A DNA stretch of 64,000 nucleotides from Methanosarcina mazei S-6 (lineage in GTDB: Archaea > Halobacteriota > Methanosarcinia > Methanosarcinales > Methanosarcinaceae). Position 1 is the first letter of the stretch. Each line of letters begins with the position of its first letter. The position numbers and the translations under genes were made by a program. Location: positions 3,100,001 through 3,164,000 of the forward strand of contig NZ_CP009512.1 in the NCBI RefSeq assembly GCF_000970205.1. The letters are read 5' to 3'. A model generated the notes under the pieces. It had not been told where the DNA came from. It was given only the letters and a program-made list of their open reading frames with translations, and did not search any database. Shown here in pieces: positions 57,340 through 64,000 of this stretch.

Positions 57340-57687
57340 GTGAAACTGGACCCTATTGTGGAAGAAGAACTCTTGCGCTCAATACCGGTATATTTTGTTT
57401 CTTTTTTAGCCATTGGAGCATTGAATTATACAGGCTATATCTCAATAGATGGCCTTGCGGCTTTCTTCCTGGCTTTTGTGCTAACAGCAATACATTTTGT
57501 GCTCATGCTAAGGTACAGGAAAAAGGAATATCTGACAGACCCTTCAATCAGTTCAATAATAGACCACATGCTCAAGCGAGAAAAGCCTGAAAAAAAGAAT
57601 GCAGAATATACAGAAGTAGGGACAAACTTCCGCCCTGTTCTGATAATACTTGTTATCACATATCTCATTTATCGTTATGCAGCCTGA
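57340..57687 (+). CDS. Small three-span membrane protein of unknown function
   Basis: 115 residues. Three hydrophobic spans: SIPVYFVSFLAIGAL, GLAAFFLAFVLTAIHFVLML and VLIILVITYLIYRY; a charged loop between spans 2 and 3 (RYRKKEYLTDPS...KREKPEKKN). Start GTG at 57340 with AAGGAG 7 bases before it. Not recognised; it precedes a gamma carbonic anhydrase gene by 139 bases on the same strand. Confidence 0.75.
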   Translation: MKLDPIVEEELLRSIPVYFVSFLAIGALNYTGYISIDGLAAFFLAFVLTAIHFVLMLRYRKKEYLTDPSISSIIDHMLKREKPEKKNAEYTEVGTNFRPVLIILVITYLIYRYAA

Positions 57688-57826
57688 ATCAGGAGCTATT
57701 TTTGAAGCATGCAGAAATAAGTGGGGAAAACAATGTGTAGCAGAAGCTAAAATTAAGAAATAACATAAACAATACGCATAAAGAAACGATAAAGAAAAGA
57801 TAAAGCTTGAGAAGTGGAGGATAAAG

Positions 57827-58372
57827 ATGATAATGAGATTTAAAGGGATGAGTCCCAGAATTGCTGAGACGGCTTTCGTTGCGGATTCTGCGGACATAAT
57901 AGGAGATGTTGAGGTAGGGAGCCATTCAAGCATATGGTTTAATGCAGTAATCAGGGGAGACCAGAACAAAATAGAGATCGGCAACAGGACAAGCATCCAG
58001 GACGGCGTTATTATCCATGCAGACCCTGAAAATGGGGTTCAGGTTGGGGACAACGTGTCTGTAGGGCACGGGGCTGTTCTGCACGGGTGTAAAATAGAGG
58101 AGAATGTAATAATAGGCATGAATTCGACTGTGCTGAACGGGGCAGAGATAGGGAAAAACTCAATTGTCGGTGCAAACGCGCTTGTGCCCCAGGGGAAGAA
58201 GTTCCCGCCTAACAGCCTTATTATTGGGGTCCCGGGTGCGGTAAAAAGGGAAACGAACGAGGAAGATATTGAGGCTATACAGGAAAATGCTGAAGAGTAT
58301 GTTGAGATGGCAGAAGAGTATAGAGAAGAGATAAAGAGATATGCTTTCACAAAATCAAGTTCAATGACCTGA
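57827..58372 (+). CDS. Gamma-class carbonic anhydrase-like protein (CamH type)
   Basis: 181 residues, left-handed beta-helix of hexapeptide repeats (IGDVEVGSHSSIWFNAVIRGD, IGNRTSIQDGVIIHADPE, VGDNVSVGHGAVLHGC). Three His (HADPE, GHG, LHGC) are placed as the metal ligands of gamma carbonic anhydrases. There is no signal peptide and no acidic loop as in secreted Cam, so this is the CamH subclass, with activity expected but weaker or unknown. GGAGG lies 6 bases before the ATG. C-terminal helix is acidic. Confidence 0.92.
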   Translation: MIMRFKGMSPRIAETAFVADSADIIGDVEVGSHSSIWFNAVIRGDQNKIEIGNRTSIQDGVIIHADPENGVQVGDNVSVGHGAVLHGCKIEENVIIGMNSTVLNGAEIGKNSIVGANALVPQGKKFPPNSLIIGVPGAVKRETNEEDIEAIQENAEEYVEMAEEYREEIKRYAFTKSSSMT

Positions 58373-58975
58373 ATCGTAGCCGATTGCCTGAATTCTGGTA
58401 GCACCATTCCGGGTGAGAAGCAACACGAAATATATATCTGATGCATAATCTTGGTATTCAAATCTGGCAAGCATCTAACTGACATGGACTTGATCTGAAC
58501 ATATTTCGTAACAATTCAGAGTATAGTTATACTCTCACTTTCATTTTTTATAAAAAATGAGGTTTTGCTATTATCCACCAAATTCCTTTATTTTCAATAA
58601 TATTCAATAGAAATAAGTCTTTTACAAAAAAAATTATCTAAAGCCAGTTAAAATCAATTTAACACAATTTTATGTAAATAAATTCCATTAAAGAGGTTAT
58701 TAATCTTGTGATATTGGAAAACCCCCAGTTTAAATTATCAATACATAATTAATATGTATAGTTTTATGCAATTTGCTATAGCAAATCATACCAAATATGA
58801 TTTTTCTAAAAATACATATTGCTATTTAAGTTCTCTTCATGGGTTCAGTATTCAATACCATTTAATGTCAATATTTTTAAGGTATTTGATGTATTTTTTG
58901 ACAAAATAAATGATTATGTGCCATTTTTCTTCTTTTAGAGAATTTTTATCAATTTTGGCAAAACCTCAAATACTT
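58373..58975. other. AT-rich intergenic region
   Basis: 600 bases between the carbonic anhydrase gene and a convergent membrane-protein gene. No open frame, structured element or repeat recognised. Confidence 0.5.
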
Positions 58976-59428
58976 TCAATCTAATCCGTTTAGAAATATG
59001 CTTATCCAAAATATCGCAAGAACTACTGCAATGATAAGAGAATCAAACTGCTCTTTTGATGCATAATACCCTTCTAGTCCGCCAATAATTGCCAAACTTC
59101 CAAAATAAGTAAAAATGTCGAGAATCCGCTCTGTTTCAGGAACATTTCCAGCAATAAATGAATTTAGATGTAATTCGTAGAACAAACATAATATTGGTAC
59201 CGTTCCAACTATAACAGATCCTATTCGATCTTTTGTCTGCAATCCGTAAAAGATAGGGGCTAGTGGGTATACAAATATACTGATCAGTACCATAAGAACT
59301 TCAAAAAGTTCCGGTAATATGTGAAAAATATCAAAAATAAACACCGATAGTGCAAAGATGTGAATCAATGCAGATACAAGTAATGGTACAATTACTGATC
59401 GAATCACTTTTATCTTCATTTTTTCCAT
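58976..59428 (-). CDS. Four-span membrane protein of unknown function
   Basis: 150 residues with hydrophobic spans IVPLLVSALIHIFALSVFIF, LFEVLMVLISIFVYPLAPIF, VIVGTVPILCLFYEL and SLIIAVVLAIFWISIFL plus a short lumen-type loop. No conserved catalytic motif seen. Starts with MEKMKIK, a typical positive-inside beginning. Not recognised; isolated. Confidence 0.65.
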   Translation of the reverse strand: MEKMKIKVIRSVIVPLLVSALIHIFALSVFIFDIFHILPELFEVLMVLISIFVYPLAPIFYGLQTKDRIGSVIVGTVPILCLFYELHLNSFIAGNVPETERILDIFTYFGSLAIIGGLEGYYASKEQFDSLIIAVVLAIFWISIFLNGLD

Positions 59429-60245
59429 AATAACATAACCATTGCAGTCAAAATCAACAAGCAGGTTAATTTTTACTCATGATTTTCTAACTTATAAAGA
59501 CGTGTACTAAGAGAACAAACATTTTGAATTATACATCTCATCACAAAGTTGCCCCGAATAAAATTTTTGAGAAAGTATTACTGATATTTTTCATTGAATT
59601 TTTTCAATTTTTTTACTAACCAAATGAGCTATTAGAAGTATAGCGAAAAGATTAATTATTTTTTGACATTTTAGATGTACTCCTACATTTAGGCAAATGC
59701 TAACATTATTAAAATAATTACTGTTTTAGGCACTCAATTTTAGTTTCTAATGAGTTCCAAGATTTGAAAGAAAAACGAAGTCAGGACAAACAAGAGAGAA
59801 AACAAGAAAAAACATATAAACTTTTGAGATATAGAAAAAAGTCCAGATGCGAGGGAAGCGATTCGAACGCACGAACTCCTACGAGACCAGGCTCTCAACC
59901 CTGAGCCTTTGAACTGGCTTGAGCAACCCTTTACTTATAACGTTATCAGTCCTCTTTTAATGCCTCATTATGACCCTATAAATCTCCTGTTATTACTTCA
60001 CTCATAATTTAGAATGACTATTAATGAATAACCGAGTTTCTGACAATTATTTCTACTATGATTATTTAAACGGATCAGAATTCATTGATTTAAAACATAT
60101 ATAGAAACATACATATCGCATAAATTAACCAATTAGCACAAAAACTCAACTATTTTAAACTATGGATTAAGTATCCGAATATTAATTACAAAAATATTAT
60201 ATTAAATTAGATATCCAGGTGTTACATAGAGAGGCGAGGAAATAA
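59429..60245. other. Intergenic region holding a degenerate tRNA-Leu copy
   Basis: About 800 bases, AT-rich; apart from the tRNA-Leu relic at 59848-59933 nothing was found. The 35 bases left of the relic resemble those left of the intact tRNA at 62354. Confidence 0.55.
59848..59933 (-). pseudogene. Degenerate tRNA-Leu(GAG) copy
   Basis: It aligns along its length with the intact tRNA-Leu genes at 62354 and 62533 and keeps the GAG anticodon and the TTCGAAT T-loop. It breaks the acceptor stem at three of seven pairs (5' TAAAGGG against CCCTCGC), has a mismatch and a wobble in the anticodon stem, and shows changes in the T-stem. The flanking AGATATAGAAAAAAGTC is shared with the intact gene, so a piece of the locus was copied. 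Probably not functional. Confidence 0.8.
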
Positions 60246-61706
60246 ATGAAAAAAGAAAATAAAACATATTCCCTACTTTTGGCTTCAACTATTATTCTCT
60301 TATTTTTAATTCTTTTTTCATTTATAGAACCGGTATCCTCTTTACAAAGTGGCTCGTCTGCTGAATATGCATATGTTCCAAATGAGAAAACCAATGATGT
60401 TTCGGTAATTAACACAACAACTAATAAGGTAATCTCCACTGTGCCTGTAGGGAATAATCCTGTAGGAGTTGCAGTCAATCATGATGGAACAAGGGTATAT
60501 GTAACAAACTATGGCAATGACAATGATCTTGGATACACTTTCTCTATTATCAACACAGGTACCGACGAGGTTACAACAAGGCTTGTAGACGAAGGCAAAG
60601 GAATCAAACCTTTTGGAGTTGCGATAGCTAAAGATGAAACGCTATATGTTTCAAGCTATGTGACCGAAAAGGTTTACGCAATTAACCCTATAAACAATAC
60701 TATTTTCGAGATCGATGTAGGACCTAAACCTTTTGGAGTTGCAATCACACCTGATGGAAAATGGGTGTACGTGGCAAATAGTGGCAATAATACTGTCTCC
60801 GTAATCGATACGACTGCAAACAATGTTATAGACACTGTGAAGGTAGGAACCAGCCCTTATGGAGTTGCGGTTTCACCGGATGGGAAAAAAGTATATGTAA
60901 CTAACCAAGGTAGCGACAATATCTCTGTAATCGATACAGTTACAAACAATGTTACAGCCACTGTGAAAGTAGTAAAATATCCCGCCGGTGTTGCAGTTAC
61001 TCCTGATGGAACAAAGGTATACGTGGCAAACCATTGCAAATACGTTGGCACTGTCTCTGTAATTAATACAACCATAAATATGGTCACCGAAAATATAATT
61101 GTAGATGAGAATCCCTGTGGAGTTTCGATCGCACAAGATGGAAAGTGGGTGTATGTAACAACTGCAGGTAGCGAAAACGATTCTGGCAGTGTCTCTGTAA
61201 TTAACACCACAACTAACACTGTTCTCCCCAGCAGAGTGTTTGTAGGAAATCGTCCTTCTGGTATAGGCCAGTTTATAGGTTCTTTTCAAGAATCCAGAGT
61301 AGAAACCACAACTTCCATATCTTCTTCATTCGATCAATATCTAATTCAATCTTTAATTGGAAAACCTATAACGCTTATAGCTAAAGTAAATACAACATCG
61401 CAAGGAACAAAACACCCTTCAGGCAAAATTATTTTCATGGAAGGATCAACCCCTATAGAAAATGGAATTAAAGACTTAACAGATGGACAGGCAACTTTGG
61501 ATACTTCGTCTCTTCCATTTGGTTCGCACATTATAAGAGCAAGGTATACAGGTGATACAGATATTAGACCCAGTACATCACCTCCTTTCCAGTTAACGAT
61601 CGGCTCCAATGCATTTTGGCCACAAATCTTTTCTGGTAGTATTCTTGCATTATTCGGAGGTATTGTTACAATATTTGTAGCAGCAATAACGAAAAAATAT
61701 CTGTGA
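60246..61706 (+). CDS. YVTN beta-propeller surface protein
   Basis: 486 residues. Signal peptide (LLLASTIILLFLILFSFIEP), seven or so ~40-residue YVTN propeller repeats (VGNNPVGVAVNHDGTRVYVTN; KVGTSPYGVAVSPDGKKVYVTN), then a ~90-residue Ig-like Big/bacterial-Ig domain (TSQGTKHPSGKIIFMEGSTP; RARYTGDTDIRPS), and a C-terminal hydrophobic span followed by KKYL. Methanosarcina S-layer-related proteins with such propellers are common. GAGG lies before the ATG. Monocistronic. It probably sits on the outer surface, held by the C-terminal membrane span. Confidence 0.92.
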   Translation: MKKENKTYSLLLASTIILLFLILFSFIEPVSSLQSGSSAEYAYVPNEKTNDVSVINTTTNKVISTVPVGNNPVGVAVNHDGTRVYVTNYGNDNDLGYTFSIINTGTDEVTTRLVDEGKGIKPFGVAIAKDETLYVSSYVTEKVYAINPINNTIFEIDVGPKPFGVAITPDGKWVYVANSGNNTVSVIDTTANNVIDTVKVGTSPYGVAVSPDGKKVYVTNQGSDNISVIDTVTNNVTATVKVVKYPAGVAVTPDGTKVYVANHCKYVGTVSVINTTINMVTENIIVDENPCGVSIAQDGKWVYVTTAGSENDSGSVSVINTTTNTVLPSRVFVGNRPSGIGQFIGSFQESRVETTTSISSSFDQYLIQSLIGKPITLIAKVNTTSQGTKHPSGKIIFMEGSTPIENGIKDLTDGQATLDTSSLPFGSHIIRARYTGDTDIRPSTSPPFQLTIGSNAFWPQIFSGSILALFGGIVTIFVAAITKKYL

Positions 61707-62353
61707 TTGAAATTTCTGTACTATTCAAAATACTAGAAGCTTTTTACCTGCTTTCGGCAGATTGACATTAAAAATAAAAATATTTTTCACGGTGCCGTTT
61801 TAGCAAATTAACTACTATAGATCAGGTTAAAAGCTGTTAACGTGTGGATAAATTCCACAACAAATATAAATACTGAAAAATACTGAACAAATTTTCATTG
61901 AAATTTAGTATGATAAATTGTTAATTTTCATATGTAAAATTGTTAATTTTCATATGTAAACCTATAAACTATAGGTAATTATGGAACATAATTTCAAAAT
62001 CGCAATCAAATAAAATACCAAAATTAAATATTGGTATGCCTAAAGAAGATTTTAGTGTAACAGCAAACTCAGTCTGAAAAACCTTGTAATTTAACTTTGA
62101 ACTCAAAGGCAAATGAATCACATGCTGAGCTCATCTCAAAACCAATTTTATTCTCAAATAATGAAAGTTTCAGAATTATAGCTCATGATTCGAAAATCGA
62201 TTGAGTATCATGAGTTCGAGATTTTGAGGAGCAATTTTGAGTTTTAGGATCAACTCGTTATTAAATCGAAACAAAAGGATTGGCAGTAATTTTTCTGTAA
62301 AATTACAAGAAAAAATAACATAAACTTCTGATAGATATAGAAAAAAGTCTGGA
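61707..62353. other. Intergenic region with a 22-bp duplication and a hairpin
   Basis: No gene. AAATTGTTAATTTTCATATGTA is duplicated exactly at 61915-61936 and 61937-61958 (unit given in part). CTCATGAT/ATCATGAG arms form a hairpin at 62182-62214 with an inner TCGAAAATCGA. Its role is unknown. Confidence 0.55.
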
Positions 62354-62438
62354 TGCGAGGGATGGGATTCGAACCCACGAATTCCTACGAAACTAGGCCC
62401 TCAACCTAGCGCCTTTGACCTGGCTGGGCAACCCTCGC
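62354..62438 (-). tRNA. tRNA-Leu (anticodon GAG)
   Basis: 85-nt class II tRNA on the minus strand: acceptor GCGAGGG/CCCTCGC with discriminator A, anticodon stem CTAGG/CCTAG with loop TTGAGGG (anticodon GAG), a long variable arm, and T-arm GTGGG TTCGAAT CCCAT. CCA is not encoded. It lies 94 bases after a second copy on the same strand and is likely cotranscribed with it. Confidence 0.96.
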
Positions 62439-62532
62439 ATTTCGATTAAGCAAATGAATTGGCTTTAATGATTTTAAAAATTTTTTTATTAAAATACATT
62501 GATTTTAAGTTAAACAGAATTAAGAAATCTGG

Positions 62533-62617
62533 TGCGAGGGATGGGATTCGAACCCACGAACTCCTACAAGACTAGGCCCTCAACCTAGCGCCTTTGACCT
62601 GGCTGGGCAACCCTCGC
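62533..62617 (-). tRNA. tRNA-Leu (anticodon GAG), second copy
   Basis: The same structure as the tRNA at 62354, differing at two positions in the variable arm region. Both decode CUC/CUU. The promoter at about 62681 would transcribe this copy first. Confidence 0.96.
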
Positions 62618-62639
62618 ATCGTGTTTTCCTGTGAATTAT

Positions 62640-62654
62640 GGCGCGCCTTGCGCC
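62640..62654 (-). terminator. GC-rich hairpin between rpoD and the tRNA-Leu genes
   Basis: GGCGC/GCGCC arms with 5-base loop. It lies 205 bases downstream of rpoD and upstream of the tRNAs, so it could be a terminator or part of the tRNA leader. No T-run. Confidence 0.25.
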
Positions 62655-62680
62655 CTGCACTTCCTCACAATATCATGGAT

Positions 62681-62690
62681 AATATATAAA
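62681..62690 (-). promoter_or_regulatory. TATA box for the tRNA-Leu pair
   Basis: TTTATATATT on the minus strand, about 65 bases before the first tRNA; transcription would start near 62660 and give a ~40-nt leader removed by RNase P. Confidence 0.6.
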
Positions 62691-62858
62691 CGTTTCGAGT
62701 CATGAGTGGCGCTGACAATAATTGCCGAAAGATCCTGCAATAAAAGAAATGGTCTCGGAAGTAATCATGTAAAGAAAATCCTCTGTGCAGAGAGTTTTCC
62801 GGAACCAGAAAATAGGCTCCGAAAAAATCGGTTTGAACTCTCTGGTTTAACCAGGGGT

Positions 62859-63659
62859 TCAGAGCTGGTCCAGAATTGCCAGAAGTTCCTCGGCTTTACC
62901 TTTAATGACGTTTGCGGCATTAATGGTAAGGTCTTTAGCAGTATATGAACCATCGGACTCCATGGTAAAAACAAAAGCGTTTTCGTAGAAGTCCACTTTT
63001 ATAGCGTTAATGTCACATACCTGTTCACAGAGCCTGCAGAGGGAACATTTTATAAGGTCGTCCTCAGCAATCCTTGCTCCTGCTTCTTCAACCCGGATAA
63101 TGCCTTTAGGGCATTCTGCCGCACAGTGTCCGCAGGCATCGCAGTTCTCAATGGTTATAACAGGTACGTTCTTGTAGCCACAGGCAACGCCTGCCTGCCA
63201 TTTTACGCTGTCTCTGCCGTAGCCCATATGGGCAATAGCCTCGAGCACGAGCTTCTGTCCCTTTTTCAGCTCAACAATCGGGATATTAGGATCTGCCGGC
63301 TGGATCTTGGGATCAGAAGAGATAAGGTCACGCGAATAAACGGTACCAGGACCTTCTGCACTGAGGGTTAAGGAGACCTCGCAGGCAGGGCAGCCTTCTC
63401 CTCCGCAGACCTCACACTCAGCCTGAGGCATATACGTCTCTATATCCGTTACAAGCGGGATTAAGGAGAGACGGAGAGCCAGCTGTTCATCATAGAGCAC
63501 GGAGGTATTGTCGTAAAGGTTTACATACTCGATTGCAAGAGTGGGTACATCGGCGATCATGGCACGCCGTACGCCGTTAGCAAAAGCCATGCTTACCCGG
63601 GACAGCACAAACTTTGCAGATCTGTCCGATAACTCCAGAATGTCTACTTCCATCGTCAT
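62859..63659 (-). CDS. rpoD: DNA-directed RNA polymerase subunit D with ferredoxin-like domain
   Basis: Archaeal counterpart of alpha/Rpb3. 266 residues. The alpha-like domains (KFVLSRVSMAFANGVRRAMIADVPTLAIEYV; LRLSLIPL) surround a Cys-rich insert with CEVCGGEGCPACE, then two [4Fe-4S] motifs CDACGHCAAECPKG and CSLCRLCEQVCD. Methanosarcina RpoD is known to bind two [4Fe-4S] clusters, which are needed for stable RpoD-RpoL assembly. Start ATG at 63659 or 63653, the latter better placed after AAGGT. It follows rps11 on the minus strand with a 72-base gap, the usual order. Confidence 0.97.
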   Translation of the reverse strand: MTMEVDILELSDRSAKFVLSRVSMAFANGVRRAMIADVPTLAIEYVNLYDNTSVLYDEQLALRLSLIPLVTDIETYMPQAECEVCGGEGCPACEVSLTLSAEGPGTVYSRDLISSDPKIQPADPNIPIVELKKGQKLVLEAIAHMGYGRDSVKWQAGVACGYKNVPVITIENCDACGHCAAECPKGIIRVEEAGARIAEDDLIKCSLCRLCEQVCDINAIKVDFYENAFVFTMESDGSYTAKDLTINAANVIKGKAEELLAILDQL

Positions 63660-63731
63660 ATACCTTAATTCCCCTGAATTTTGAACACATTAAAAAAAGA
63701 GAATTTTGAAGAATTCTCTGAACAATTTTTA

Positions 63732-64000
<269 letters not shown>

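Noticed and set aside
62706-62948. 80-codon plus-strand frame opposite the end of rpoD
   Set aside because: No ribosome binding site and half of it is antisense to rpoD.

Overview
The window is chromosomal DNA of a methanogenic archaeon of the genus Methanosarcina. The evidence is two membrane-bound methanophenazine-type [NiFe] hydrogenase operons with b-type cytochrome subunits (vht/vhx type), hypC and hypB, archaeal Mre11-Rad50, TBP, an RpoD carrying a ferredoxin domain next to ribosomal protein S11, KEOPS Cgi121, a MEDS/PAS histidine kinase, sarcinarray-type surface proteins, TATA-box promoters, and short AT-rich tandem repeats between genes. The second hydrogenase operon is clearly diverged from the first. 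That fits the vhtGACD plus vhxGAC layout described for M. barkeri and M. acetivorans better than the near-identical vho/vht pair of M. mazei. The species is not determined here.

Layout. 0-9.5 kb: mostly housekeeping and metabolism, namely a DHH phosphoesterase fused to a TrkA-N-type domain, bifunctional NAD(P)HX repair, moaC, prs, a Cys-rich/disordered protein, an archaeal homologue of human CDIN1/C15orf41, and an F420-dependent oxidoreductase. 9.6-14.7 kb: mre11-rad50. 14.9-25.8 kb: a minus-strand defence island in the order hsdM, hsdS, PHP-domain SMC-like ATPase, hsdR, YgjP-like metallopeptidase. 26-28.4 kb: CPBP membrane protease, a very small zinc-finger gene and rubrerythrin. 28.5-34.8 kb: a surface/secretion locus with a 1388-residue membrane-anchored protein, two sarcinarray proteins and a duplicated C-terminal module. 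35-43.5 kb: TBP, an e-MtaB tRNA methylthiotransferase, GlpX, a class I amidotransferase, Cgi121 and a sensor kinase.

44-57 kb is the hydrogen-metabolism block. It holds vhxGAC, a peptidoglycan-binding-domain protein, an SRPBCC protein with no usual start codon, vhtGACD, and then hypC and hypB on the opposite strand. Vht-type enzymes oxidise H2 outside the membrane and pass electrons through cytochrome b to methanophenazine. VhtD and HypB/HypC are maturation factors. VhxG has Asp where VhtG has the first Cys of the proximal-cluster CxxC. 57-64 kb: a small membrane protein, a gamma carbonic anhydrase, a membrane protein, a decayed tRNA-Leu copy, a YVTN beta-propeller surface protein, two intact tRNA-Leu(GAG) genes, rpoD and the 3' part of rps11, cut by the window edge.

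Main points for a second look: the PHP-ATPase and metallopeptidase inside a type I restriction operon; the Cys-to-Asp change in VhxG; two unannotated-size genes (a 52-residue zinc finger and a 49-residue membrane peptide); a gene whose only well-placed start is ATT; a segmental duplication with a nearly identical core in the surface locus; a degenerate tRNA-Leu copy with its flank; and a palindrome at the expected vht transcription start. No CRISPR array, insertion sequence or prophage was recognised.
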